Below are positions 24,601 to 34,007 of a stretch of DNA of 64,000 nt, one piece after another. Position numbers and translations under genes: made by a program. Position 1 is the stretch's first letter. The number at the start of each line of letters is the position of its first letter. Origin of the DNA: Metridium senile. Taxonomy: Eukaryota; Cnidaria; Anthozoa; Actiniaria; Metridiidae. The DNA is taken from NCBI GenBank assembly GCA_949775045.1, contig OX459105.1, positions 17,249,353 through 17,313,352 of the forward strand, read 5' to 3'. Under the pieces are notes generated by a model. It was not told the origin of the DNA. It worked only from the letters and a program-made list of their open reading frames with translations, and did no database searches.

Positions 24601-27600
24601 AGTAAATGAATAGATGGATGAATGAATGAGTAAATGAATAGATGGATAAATGAATGAGTAAATGGATAGATGGATAAATGAATGAATAGATGGATGAATG
24701 AATGAGTAAATGAATAGATGGATGAATGAATGAGTAAATGGATAGATGGATAAATGAATGAGTAAATGAATAGATGGATAAATTAATGAGTAAATGAATA
24801 GATGGATAAATGAATGAGTAAATGAATAGATGGATGAATGAATGAGTAAATGGATAGATGGATAAATGAATGAGTAAATGAATAGATGGATAAATGAATG
24901 AGTAAATGAATAGATGGATAAATGAATGAGTAAATGAATAGATGGATAAATGAATGAGTAAATGAATAGATGGATAAATGAATGAATAGATGGATGAATG
25001 AATGAGTAAATGAATAGATGGATGAATGAATGAGTAAATGGATAGATGGATAAATGAATGAGTAAATGAATAGATGGATAAATGAATGAGTAAATGAATA
25101 GATGGATAAATGAATGAATAGATGGATGAATGAATGAGTAAATGGATAGATGGATAAATGAATGAGTAAATGAATAGATGGATAAATGAATGAATAAATG
25201 AATAGATGGATAAATGAATGAATAGATGGATGAATGAATGAGTAAATGAATAGATGGATAAATGAATGAGTAAATGGATAGATGGATAAATGAATGAGTA
25301 AATGAATAGATGGATAAATGAATGAGTAAATGAATAGATGGATAAATGAATGAATAAATGAATAGATGGATAAATGAATGAATAGATGGATGAATGAATG
25401 AGTAAATGAATAGATGGATAAATGAATGAGTAAATGGATAGATGGATAAATGAATGAGTAAATGAATAGATGGATGAATGAATAGATGGATGAATGAATG
25501 AGTAAATGAATAGATGGATGAATGAATGAGTAAATGGATAGATGGATAAATGAATGAGTAAATGAATAGATGGATAAATGAATGAATAGATGGATGAATG
25601 AATGAGTAAATGGATAGATGGATAAATGAATGAGTAAATGAATAGATGGATAAATGAATGAATAGATGGATGAATGAATGAGTAAATGAATAGATGGATG
25701 AATGAATGAGTAAATGGATAGATGGATAAATGAATGAGTAAATGGATAGATGGATAAATGAATGAATAGATGGATGAATGAATGAGTAAATGGATAGATG
25801 GATAAATGAATGAGTAAATGAATAGATGGATAAATGAATGAGTAAATGAATAGATGGATGAATGAATGAATAGATGGATGAATGAATGAATAGATGGATG
25901 AATGAATGAGTAAATGAATAGATGGATGAATGAATGAGTAAATGAATAGATGGATAAATGAATGAGTAAATGAATAGATGGATGAATGAATGAGTAAATG
26001 GATTGATGGATGAATCAAGTACAACATACTTGTTTACATATCAGGTATTTTTTTTCTGACAGGCTCGTTCCAAGCTGAGTACTATGAAAGAAACCAACAT
26101 TAGTCTCCAGTCTCAAATATCTCACTACAATTCACTCATGAATAACACTACAACATCGTCTAATTCTCTTATGAATGATTTCTCACCATTATCTGATGCC
26201 TTTGATATGACGCCTACACCATCAGAGACAGATGCTATGAGCGTCAGGGCAACGGTAAGCATAATTTTACCTTTTGTATTTAATATTGTACTTTTGTCAA
26301 TTCTATCTATAAATTATCATAAATCTATTGATGTAGAACTTCTTAAATTCATATATCATTTCACTATGAACTTACTATGTTTAACCTTTGTCTTGTGTTT
26401 TTTTGTGTGTGTGCCTGCAGGCCGGTAGCAGTCCTGTCAGCAGTCTCAGTGGTTTTAGTGTAGGTTCAGGACGAGTTGACGAAACTGTAGATGATGATTT
26501 TAAAGTAAGTCTTGTCCTGGAAATAACATCAATAGCTTCAACTGTAGAACAGTTTTTTGATAAAAAAGAGTGGTTGGTAAATTAGTATCACAATACTAAC
26601 ACTTGTAAACACTACGATCACCTATAAAGAGAATCTACTGTAAATGTGTTAATGCATTAGATGATCATATGGTCCTTGTAGTAGTAGTATATTTTAAGCA
26701 AGTGTCTTGTTTTGTAGGAGAAAGAAACAGGTGATGATTTCAAGGTAAAATACTTGGTTCAAGATTAAGCCTGGTTTAGCGACATAAGAATAAGCAACAT
26801 ATGTAGACTCAGTTAGTGTTTGCTCATTAACCACACTTGTCTTTTCTCACACCTATTTGACAAATGCTTCACTGAGTCTGTGTATGTTGCTTAATATGTT
26901 TATCCTCATGTTGCTAGTGTGAACCAGGCCTTTCTAACACCTAGTCAAGAAATGCTTCACTGAGTCTGCGTGTGTTGCTTTCTCCTACAAAACAAAACAC
27001 TTGATTAAAATATATTACTTATGCTTATCTTATTCATTGGCTCATTGATGATAAAATGTCTCATCAACAGGATGGAGATCCTTTCAAAAGTAAAGAAAAT
27101 ATCTTTAATTCAGCTGAAACAGGTAATGTTTGGTCTGTCATGATGTGATGAGAATCCCTTAAACGATAAGTAATATAATGAAATTTGTAACACTGTAAAA
27201 AATAGAAATAGAGACTAGAGAGTAAACTAGTATAGGCTGCGTCGGTGTTTTATATAAACAATAAGTGATATAATGAAATTTGTAACACTGTAAAAAATGT
27301 TGACTTAACTTTACTGATGTTTCAAGCTTTAGCCCTTCGTTGGAGTGAAAAGTATATTACCTATTGTTTATATCAAACACTGACGCAGCCTATACTAGTC
27401 AAACTAATGATTAACATGTTACAACACTGCAACTATGATGTAATAGTCTGAAGTTTTCATTTGTGTTTGTTACATAGATACCAGCGATCCGTTCCACTCA
27501 GACGATCCATTCAAGTCTGATCCTTTCCACTACAAGAGTGTCTCCTTTGCTGATCCTTTTGCTGCTTCTGATCCATTTGCTGTAAGTCTGATTATGTTTA

Positions 27601-27771
27601 TTATATATCATCATTATCATCATCATCATCATCACTATCATCATCATTATCACCATCATCATTATCATCATTATCATTATCACCATCATCATCATCACCA
27701 TCATTATCATCATCATCATCACCATCATCATTATCATCATTATCATCATCATCATTATCACCATCATCATT

Positions 27772-27821
<50 letters not shown>

Positions 27822-30800
27822 TATCATCATTATCATCATCACCATCATCATCATTATCACCATCATCATCATCATCGTCATCATCATCATCGTCGATATC
27901 ATCATGTCATCATCATTATCACGATCATCATCATCGTCGTCATCATTATCATCATCATCATCATCATCACCATTATATTGTTAATAACACCATCATCATC
28001 ATCATCACCATCATTACCATCTATTAACATTATCATAAGTTGATGAAATGATAAAATGCTTGTCATAGTTATCATCACCATAATCATCATTATTATATTG
28101 TGATTAACACCATCATGACCATCTAGTAACATTATTATAGTTGATGAAATGATGAAATGCTTGTCATAGTTATCATCACCATCTGTCATGTATAATCTGT
28201 ATTTCATGGTTCTCAGGGAGAGGAGGATCTGTTCAAGAATGATCCCTTCAAAGCCGACTCTAATACTAATACAACATCTAATGGAGGTACAGTTTCTTCA
28301 AGACTATCTTCTACATAACATTGTACTATTAAATTACTATTTAGCACTTGTCTAGTTATATTACTCAAAGCCAATGCTGGAGAGTAAAGGCCTGGGCAAA
28401 CGGCTTCAACATTTGCTTCAACATTGTTTTGATTTTGTTGAACGCTGTAGAATGGTTGTTGAACGATGTTGAACGTAGGGGGCAAATGGTTTCAACAATG
28501 TTGAAATGGGGTGGCAAATTGCCATTCAACAAAATCAAAAGGATGTTGAAGCAAATGTTGAAGCTGTTTGCCTGGGCCTTAAGATCCATGAATTGCTCTT
28601 TGAAGTTGTGTGTTTTATTTGCACTGTAGTTTATATGTGTTTGATCAGGTCAATATGTCAAGTTTTTCTATCAATAATGGCACACTTTACAGCAGCAATG
28701 TAATAAACTGACATGAAGATTTTTCTTATGTTTTTTTTCTGAATGTTTAATATTTCAGGTCTGTCGTCCAAGTCTGATCCATTTGGTGATCCATTTCAAA
28801 GTGCCTTCCCTCCATCTAAGGTAATAGTGTAGTAGTCGTTCATGCATGTTTTGGCAAACTATTAGATGTGACAATATTAGCATATTCTATGAAGTATTTT
28901 AAGTCATCAATCTATGTTACCCTGTCATAGTAGTTGTTTCCTTTGAGAGCAAAATCTTTGCATAAAAGAGGCTTTGAAGACAGATTCTGTGAATTATTGC
29001 TGCGAACGAAGTGAGCAGCGACACTAATCTCGCAGATTTTCCATTGGGATCCCTGTGTAACACGATCAATACCGAAGTCGAAAGTCGATTTCGTGGGCTA
29101 GGTAGCGATTGACAATTTTTGCGCCTGCCGTAATCGTAATCAGCGGTTATTATCAAATGGGATCCCTGTGTAACACGATCAATACCCAAGTCGAAAGTCG
29201 ATTTCGTGGGCTAGGTAGCGATTGACAATTTTTGCGCCTGCCGTAATCGTAATCAGCGGTTATTATCAAATGATTTTAATCATTAAAATGCGCCGTAAAC
29301 CACATGGTCTCTTGGCGAAGGTATGTATGATAATTACTTTATGTTAAATGCGACTTTATTTACTCGAGGAACTATTCATCAAGTTGATGGTCGTTTTAGC
29401 AACATTTCAAGAGGAAGACAATGTGCTTTTATGACTCTTTCAGCTCTGTTATGTGCAAATTGTGGTAATATTTCGAAATGGACAACACAGACGGTGGATC
29501 GTCTTTTACCCGAAGGAGATTCCATGTTTTTAAAAGCTTTCGAAGAACGCTCTGTACCTGATGAAGAGACGATTTCTCTGAATTATCTGCAAGATCGAGT
29601 CCTTTGGTTTACGATGACACACAATCAATCGCCCAACGAGGCAAACGATCCAAATCAATCTTCCGACGAGGCAAACGATCTTGATTTACATTCTGCCTTG
29701 ATGAATACTTTCTCGAATGATAATTATGCATTTATGATACTAGATGGTTATACGATGGCATTGATTAAACATACTGACAATGTTATTTATGTTTTTGATT
29801 CTCATGCACGTAACGATTATGGTATGCTTGATGATAATGGCACTGCTGTTGTTATGAAATGCTGTGATCTAACCACATTAGAACAATATTTACGTTCACT
29901 TTCCATTGAATTAAGTAGTGAATTCTTTGAAATTATGCCTGTTCAATTTGTTAGTAACACTAGTAAATCACCAACTCACCAACTAATGTCGACTAACAAT
30001 AAAAATTTGTGTACGAGAAAAGTTGTTGAATTTTCTGAATGTAAAGAGGAAAAAAATATTGAAAAAACAAAAAAAAGAAAACTCCCAGAAGAAACGCCAC
30101 ATCATAGAGAAACCAGGCTAGAAAAGATGAGAACATATCAAAAAAATAGCAAATTAACACAAACTGCAATTGAAAGGCAAAAAAGATTAGATGCACAAAA
30201 AGCATACTTCAAGAAAAAAACATCTGAACAAACCGAAACTCAATCGCAAAATAGTTTAGATGCACAAAAAGCCTACTTTAAGAAAAGAATCATCGAAGAA
30301 ACTCATTTTCAAAAACAAACTAGATTGGAAAATAAACTCACGTTTTTAACAAAAACAACTTCAATAATAACAACTTTTCATTGAACCATAAGCTACAACC
30401 TGAAACTCTACAAAGAATACAAAAGTTTAGGCACCGTCAAAAGTAATGAGTTTTGAAGCGTATTTCTATTGTTTCACAGTCTTAACAATACGAAAATGCT
30501 TTGAAGCGCATGAATGTCGACAATAGCTTACTTTAAGTGCATACAAATACACATCGCAGCACTTCACTTCTGATAAGAACCGCTAGTTTACTTGATCCTA
30601 TGTTGAGGGATAATTTCTCTAGGTCTGTTTTATGATAGTTTGTATATAGATGGATTACAACCATTCCCAGGAGAGTGAATTGAACAAAAGTACCACCAGT
30701 CACAGTGATGGTTTTCTTTTGTCAAGACCACCAGCATGGCTGCTGTTTCTTTGTTCAATTCACTCTCCTTGGAATGGTTGCAAACCATGTATTGATGTCA

Positions 30801-32256
30801 ATTAATACACATATATACATAGATGTCAATTATCTTGGTATTTTAGTCATCTAGTGATAAATTCTGTATGTCTGCTATATGATAGTTTTTATTGATGTCA
30901 ATTGTCTTGGTATTTTAGTCTTCTAGTGATAATTTCTTTGGTTCTGATCCATTCAAACCTACAAATGATGATTCTAATAAAACACCAACAATCCAGAAGA
31001 AGACTTCAGGAAAAGACCCTTTTGGTGGGGACCCTTTTGGCTCAGAGGACCCCTTTACAGGTTAGTAGACTGAATAGAAGGAAACGAACAGTGGGAAAGA
31101 GAAGGGGAAAATTGTGAATTATCATTGTTACAGAATGACAAAGACAAGTGAGATGGTGATGATGACAAAGACAAGTGAGATGGTGATGATGACAAAGACA
31201 AGTGAGATGGTGATGATGACAAAGACAAGTGAGATGGTGATGATGACAAAGACAAGTGAGATGGTGATGATGACAAAGACAAGTGAGATGGTGATGATGA
31301 CATAGACAAGTGAGATGGTGATGATGACATAGACAAGTGAGATGGTGATGATGAAGACAAGTGTGATAATGATGGTGATGATGACAAAGACAAGTGAGAT
31401 GGTGATGATGACAAAGACAAGTGAGATGGTGATGATGACAAAGACAAGTGAGATGGTGATGATGACATAGACAAGTGAGATGGTGATGATGACATAGACA
31501 AGTGAGATGGTGATGATGACAAAGACAAGTGAGATGGTGATGATGACAAAGACAAGTGAGATGGTGATGATGACAAAGACAAGTGAGATGGTGATGATGA
31601 CATAGACAAGTGTGATAATGATGGTGATGATGACAAAGACAAGTGAGATGGTGATGATGACAAAGACAAGTGAGATGGTGATGATGACAAAGACAAGTGA
31701 GATGGTGATGATGAAGACAAGTGTGATAATGATGGTGATGATGACAAAGACAAGTGAGATGGTGATGATGACAAAGACAAGTGAGATGGTGATGATGACA
31801 AAGACAAGTGAGATGGTGATGATGACAAAGACAAGTGAGATGATGATGGTGATGATGACATAGACAAGTGAGATGGTGATGATGACAAAGACAAGTGAGA
31901 TGGTGATGATGAAGACAAGTGTGATAATGATGGTGATGATGACATAGACAAGTGAGATGATGATGCTGACAATGACAAATGTGATTATGATGATGAAGAG
32001 CATGATATGTTGTACAGTAGAAGGTGATGATGATGACAATGATCATGATTAATGACAATGATGGAAATGATTATAATAATGACATTATAGTGATGATGAT
32101 GACAGTAATGATGATGGTAATATTTACCATATAACAATATAAACAAAGTACATTTTGTTAACTGTTTGTGTGTCACTGATACTGTTTTGTGTCCTTGGCA
32201 TTACACACTTTATAAAGTCATGTTAATTTATTCATTCTGTGTTTTTAGCATCATGA
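9641..32256 (+). CDS. EPS15: EPS15/EPS15L1-type endocytic scaffold, 28 coding exons
   Basis: Coding exons: 9641-9670, 10370-10414, 10823-10912, 11659-11706, 12158-12253, 13427-13522, 14215-14262, 14528-14629, 15066-15239, 15822-15918, 15989-16052, 16553-16724, 20863-20957, 21074-21146, 21238-21336, 22707-22769, 23090-23137, 23587-23664, 24131-24202, 26063-26254, 26421-26504, 26718-26744, 27071-27122, 27478-27581, 28217-28286, 28759-28820, 30919-31060, 32249-32256. The sum is 2331 nt (776 residues), in phase throughout. EH domains lie at about 11-103, 115-205 and 248-335; EH3 has an EF-hand loop [12 protein letters not shown] coiled coil covers about 355-540. Residues 594-776 carry 13 DPF motifs that bind AP-2 alpha-ear. 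EH domains bind NPF proteins at clathrin-coated pits. The C-terminal ubiquitin-interacting motifs of vertebrate EPS15 are not seen; the frame ends DPFTAS. The last 8-nt coding exon is the weakest call. Confidence 0.93.
11327..11597. mobile_element. Palindromic MITE, TA target site
   Basis: GAGTAGTTTCACATAAGCCG at the left is mirrored at the right, flanked by TA on each side. Inner arms (ACAAGAAATATAATGAATTC) are also complementary. TA duplication suggests Tc1/mariner mobilisation. It lies in EPS15 intron 3. Confidence 0.75.
12562..12788. mobile_element. MITE with CAGTGCGACTACTCGAACC ends, TA target site
   Basis: The arms CAGTGCGACTACTCGAACCA and their complement continue for about 48 bp and are almost identical. 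TA flanks both sides, as for Tc1/mariner-type MITEs. EPS15 intron 5. Confidence 0.85.
12795..13340. repeat. TTATTAATTGTATTAT-type satellite
   Basis: Repeats of TATTAATTGTATTATTGTTT and variants fill the rest of EPS15 intron 5, interrupted by about 110 bp of unique sequence near 13134-13245. Confidence 0.85.
13548..13680. repeat. (GAT/GAC)n tract
   Basis: A GAT/GAC/CAT triplet tract begins about 25 bp after the donor of EPS15 exon 6. Confidence 0.9.
13695..13864. mobile_element. Near-perfect palindromic MITE
   Basis: The arms starting CAGGTTCCCATTTAAATCTG and extending about 75 bp are almost exactly complementary around a 23-bp loop. A diverged end fragment (CCCATTTAAATCTGCACTT) occurs at 34757-34775. 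EPS15 intron 6. Confidence 0.85.
14640..15056. repeat. (ATC)n satellite
   Basis: ATC/ATT triplets with repeated blocks (CACCATGATCGTTATCATCA) span most of EPS15 intron 8, from about 10 bp after the donor to 10 bp before the next exon. Confidence 0.9.
15340..15722 (+). mobile_element. 5'-truncated LINE 3' end with (GAATT)n tail
   Basis: One frame reads [12 protein letters not shown] then [13 protein letters not shown] and ends at a stop, matching the C-terminal end of CR1-like reverse transcriptases (TNYGxxSIRFxGxxxWNSI pattern). The 3'UTR ends in AATAAAATTGAATTGAATTG. It sits in EPS15 intron 9. A second element with the same tail type is at 36890-37850. Confidence 0.75.
16725..17040. repeat. 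Degenerate GAATGGATG-type repeats
   Basis: Scattered GAATGGATG/GAATGAATAG units follow the donor of EPS15 exon 12 and precede the 57-bp satellite. No exon seen. Confidence 0.7.
17064..20877. repeat. 57-bp satellite carrying copies of an EPS15 3' splice site
   Basis: About 66 units at 57-bp spacing; one extra 4 bp occurs near 20146. Each unit contains TTCATTGTTATAG followed by GATAGTGGTACGCTA, TAGAATGCATGTA and TTATCAATCATGATA. The genuine exon 13 acceptor (AG 20861-20862, exon from 20863) is the last copy: its exon opens with the same 15 bases and then diverges into unique coding sequence. Units differ mainly at two sites, GTAGTTA/GTACTTA and TACGC/TACAC/TATGC. Because 57 is divisible by 3, both strands show 1000-residue ORFs with a 19-residue period; these are not genes. 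Confidence 0.95.
21482..21616. mobile_element. Palindromic element, GTGCTCTGTTCAGTTATAAAGC family
   Basis: The arms AGAACAGGCTTTTCCGTGCT and the following TCAGTTATAAAGCACG are complementary across a loop of about 45 bp. Relatives lie at 46922-47112 and 59476-59640, each with GTGCTYTATAACTSAACAGAGC-like arms. EPS15 intron 15. Confidence 0.75.
22448..22680. repeat. CATTCATTTATTCATCC-type repeats
   Basis: Degenerate TTCATTCATTTATCCATC repeats and a recurring CAGTTTACACTTTCA block fill the end of EPS15 intron 15. Confidence 0.7.
22822..23032. mobile_element. MITE with TGATCATCCGGGGTAG-type ends
   Basis: The left arm (GGGTAGGTTAGTCTTGAGAAAG, continuing TGGTGTTGATGTCTGACGTT) is mirrored on the right. 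The centre is GAAGTCATCTTCAG mirrored as CTGAAGATGACTTC. EPS15 intron 16. Confidence 0.8.
23213..23430. mobile_element. Dispersed repeat, ACTAGTATAGGCTGYGTCRGTGTTTGATAT family
   Basis: The core AGTATAGGCTGCATCGGTGT appears twice here (23236 and 23344), in 27200-27400, and at 50888-51095 with an inverted partner. It looks like a non-autonomous element with internal duplication. Confidence 0.55.
23711..24104. mobile_element. PIF/Harbinger-like MITE (long), TTA target site
   Basis: The termini AGGCCCAGGCAAATAAATGG and GCCCAATCCT are flanked by TTA on both sides. Arms contain repeated TTCAACATTTGCTTCAACAT motifs. A shorter family member lies at 28389-28580. The 3-bp TWA duplication is the PIF/Harbinger hallmark. 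EPS15 intron 18. Confidence 0.8.
24205..26015. repeat. 28-bp satellite (TAAATGAATAGATGGATAAATGAATGAG)n
   Basis: A 1.8-kb array fills EPS15 intron 19, beginning directly after the donor. Alternation of TAAATGAATAG, TAAATGGATAG and TGAATAG variants makes a higher-order pattern. The 414-residue minus ORF (IHxSIYSFIH) is a repeat artefact. Confidence 0.95.
26769..26930. mobile_element. MITE with GCCTGGTTYA ends (intact reference copy)
   Basis: The termini GCCTGGTTTA and GAACCAGGCC are inverted. The interior has GCAACATATGTAGACTCAGT and CACTTGTCTTTTCTCACACC. It is the uninterrupted paralogue of the copy at 51618-51963. EPS15 intron 22. Confidence 0.75.
27165..27400. mobile_element. Dispersed repeat, AGTATAGGCTGCGTCGGTGT family
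   Basis: Two arms, forward TATAATGAAATTTGTAACAC and inverted ATATCAAACACTGACGCAGC, enclose a GCTTTAGCCCTTCGTTGGAG centre. Related to 23213-23430 and 50888-51095. EPS15 intron 23. Confidence 0.6.
27606..28010. repeat. (ATC)n microsatellite
   Basis: Long ATC/ATT/ACC triplet runs, including about 15 pure ATC near 27780, starting about 25 bp after the donor of EPS15 exon 24. Poly-His and poly-Met ORFs are artefacts. Confidence 0.95.
28389..28580. mobile_element. PIF/Harbinger-like MITE (short), TAA target site
   Basis: The ends AGGCCTGGGCAAACGGCTTC and GAAGCTGTTTGCCTGGGCCT are flanked by TAA on each side. TIRs are about 37 bp, with TTCAACATTTGCTTCAACAT. Short relative of 23711-24104. EPS15 intron 25. 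Confidence 0.85.
29046..29271. repeat. 113-bp tandem duplication
   Basis: Two near-identical copies start with GGGATCCCTGTGTAACACGA at 29046 and 29159. They lie just upstream of the transposon ORF and are probably part of that element. Confidence 0.9.
29323..30384 (+). CDS. Transposon-encoded protein with a putative papain-like (C76/OTU-like) peptidase domain
   Basis: A 353-residue ORF. Near residue 30, [10 protein letters not shown] has the Gln-Cys spacing of viral and transposon papain-like peptidases. At about 155-160, VFDSHARND carries the catalytic His context (FDSHSRN in relatives). Residues about 240-340 are Lys/Arg/Gln-rich repeats such as [12 protein letters not shown], like the repetitive N-terminal stretch of Helitron/Helentron or PIF1-helicase elements. 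No Rep or helicase follows, so this is an N-terminal fragment or a domesticated piece. Codon use is AT-rich and it lies in the sense direction inside an EPS15 intron. An in-phase start upstream was not found; the first ATG is used. The fold assignment is by motif only. Confidence 0.55.
   Translation: MYDNYFMLNATLFTRGTIHQVDGRFSNISRGRQCAFMTLSALLCANCGNISKWTTQTVDRLLPEGDSMFLKAFEERSVPDEETISLNYLQDRVLWFTMTHNQSPNEANDPNQSSDEANDLDLHSALMNTFSNDNYAFMILDGYTMALIKHTDNVIYVFDSHARNDYGMLDDNGTAVVMKCCDLTTLEQYLRSLSIELSSEFFEIMPVQFVSNTSKSPTHQLMSTNNKNLCTRKVVEFSECKEEKNIEKTKKRKLPEETPHHRETRLEKMRTYQKNSKLTQTAIERQKRLDAQKAYFKKKTSEQTETQSQNSLDAQKAYFKKRIIEETHFQKQTRLENKLTFLTKTTSIITTFH
30652..30793. mobile_element. MITE with ACCATTCC...GGAATGGT ends
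   Basis: The left arm ATTACAACCATTCCCAGGAG, continuing GTGAATTGAACAAA, is mirrored by TTTGTTCAATTCACTCTCCT and GGAATGGTTG. EPS15 intron 26, just upstream of exon 27. Confidence 0.75.
31130..31970. repeat. 27-bp satellite (ACAAGTGAGATGGTGATGATGACAAAG)n
   Basis: About 30 units in the last EPS15 intron, with ACAAAG/ACATAG variants and occasional 24-30-bp units. It is open in several frames on both strands. Not coding. Confidence 0.95.
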
Positions 32257-32611
32257 AACAATGTAATCAAGTAATTCAACCTGCTACAATATACCAACAA
32301 GATGGCAACATGTCGTGTACCAAGTGTCTTGTTAACATGTTGTTGTTGAGTGAAGCAATCCTTTCTTGGATGGCTGTGTAGGACGCCATGCCATTGCTTA
32401 CATCAGCTGCAAAAAGATTGACGTTAATGAAAACTATAATTTTTAAAACAGTTGAGTTAATTCTGAATACAGTATATAAATATTACTCTCTGAAAGAAAG
32501 CCTTTAGTTATACTGCAAGTATTTAAATACTTTTAATGTATAATTATTGTACAAGACAGTTACTGATCAATAGCTTTAGACTACAATATAAATATTCCTC
32601 AATAATTCTAT

Positions 32612-32633
32612 AATAAAACTTATATCCAATAAA
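32612..32633 (+). terminator. EPS15 polyadenylation signals
   Basis: Two AATAAA hexamers (32612-32617 and 32628-32633) lie about 360 nt after the EPS15 stop codon. Confidence 0.5.
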
Positions 32634-33856
32634 GCAATTCAAACCTTTTTGGCAAAATCTATATTTTATTTCAAAAGTCGTACTGTCAATCATAACTGTC
32701 AATCATGAAGCAGGAAGCCATCAAAATGTGTTCATTTTGTGTTCAGCACTTTCATTTTTATTTAAAATGTCACAATAGATTAAAATTATGTTTCGCATAA
32801 GTCAATTTTTCAAATGTTTCATATTTTTTTGTAGATTTTTTCTTTATAAAAATGTTTTTCTAGTTTGTAAAAATAAATGTAATTGCTTTAAGTTGATATA
32901 GGGAAATAGATGAAAAAGATAAATAAAATATCATTCAACTAAAAAACTGTTCCATCTTGAATAATTGCTTGCTAGAAATGATGATGATGATGATGATAGG
33001 ATAGAAATGATGGTGATGATGATAGGCTAGAAATGATGGTGATGATAGGATAGAAATGATGATGATGATAGGATAGAAATGATGATGATGATAGGATAGA
33101 AATGATGATGATGATGATGATAGGATAGAAATGATGGTGATGATGATGATAGGATAGAAATGATGATGATGATAGGATAGAAATGATGATGATGATAGGA
33201 TAGAAATGATGATGATGATAGGATAGAAATGATGATGATGATGATGATAGGATAGAAATGATGATGATGATGATGATAGGATAGTGATGATGATGATAGG
33301 ATAGAAATGATGATGATGATAGGATAGAAATGATGATGATGATAGGATAGAAATGATGATGATGATAGGATAGAAATGATGGTGATGATAGGATAGAAAT
33401 GATGATGATGATAGGATAGAAATGATGATGATGATAGGATAGAAATGATGATGATGATAGGATAGAAATGATGGTGATGATGATGATGATAGGATAGAAA
33501 TATGATGATGATAGGATAGAAATGATGATGATGATAGTTGTGTTGATGTTGATGATGATAACTGTGACAGTGTTGATAGTAAGGGGTTTTCATATATACT
33601 ACTTCATATTTCGTCCATTTTTTACCAAACCCCTTTAAAAATCTATTTGATAATGGAGAGTGATGGCTCCAAAATGTCATAAAATTATTTCCTTACTTAG
33701 TCTCATTTTTACATCCCTATAAAACTGCAAGCGAAAATAACGTGATCCCGCCTTCCCCCATACGCTAATAAATGAAAGCCCCCTGTACAAATTCTAGTTG
33801 ACTTTTACCCAGTAAATAACTTTATCCAGGCCGCTGCGCGTCTCTAACCACATCAA

Positions 33857-33916
33857 CCAATCACAATCAAGGATGTAGATTGCATCACGTATTGACAGAC
33901 CCTGTCCGCCATCTTG
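33857..33916 (+). promoter_or_regulatory. R3HDM4 promoter motifs (CCAAT, YY1)
   Basis: CCAAT at 33857-33861 and CCGCCATCTTGG at about 33906-33917, an exact match to the YY1 consensus CCGCCATnTTGG, lie about 90-150 bp before the R3HDM4 start. Regulatory role is inferred. Confidence 0.45.
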
Positions 33917-34007
33917 GATCATAGTTTCTCAGTAGCTTCCTTGTAGCTTTTAGCTCGCAAATAACACATTAAACTAGGTTATTGCTAGTTGTACAACACG
34001 CTTAAAG

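Larger units (their letters stand above)
28990..30620 (+). mobile_element. Relic of a large DNA transposon inside EPS15 intron 26
   Basis: The stretch contains the 113-bp duplication, a 353-codon ORF and no match to EPS15 exons. Its left part, TGCTGCGAACGAAGTGAGCA then GCGACACTAAT, resembles 16107-16138 in EPS15 intron 11, so this sequence is a repeated element end. Boundaries are approximate and no helicase, integrase or transposase is present. Confidence 0.5.
32257..34007. other. EPS15 3'UTR and EPS15-R3HDM4 spacer
   Basis: No exon seen. It contains the 3'UTR, a 21-24-bp satellite (GATAGGATAGAAATGATGAT)n at 32976-33545 and, near the end, the R3HDM4 promoter region. Confidence 0.7.

Noticed and set aside
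24783..26027. 414-residue minus ORF rich in Ile, His and Ser
   Set aside because: 28-bp satellite inside EPS15 intron 19, antisense to the gene.
27498..28043. Poly-Met and poly-His ORFs
   Set aside because: ATC microsatellite, no codon variety.
31042..32058. Three long minus ORFs (His/Cys-rich, Ser/Pro-rich, Val/Ile-rich)
   Set aside because: 27-bp satellite in the last EPS15 intron; all frames open because of repeat length and composition.
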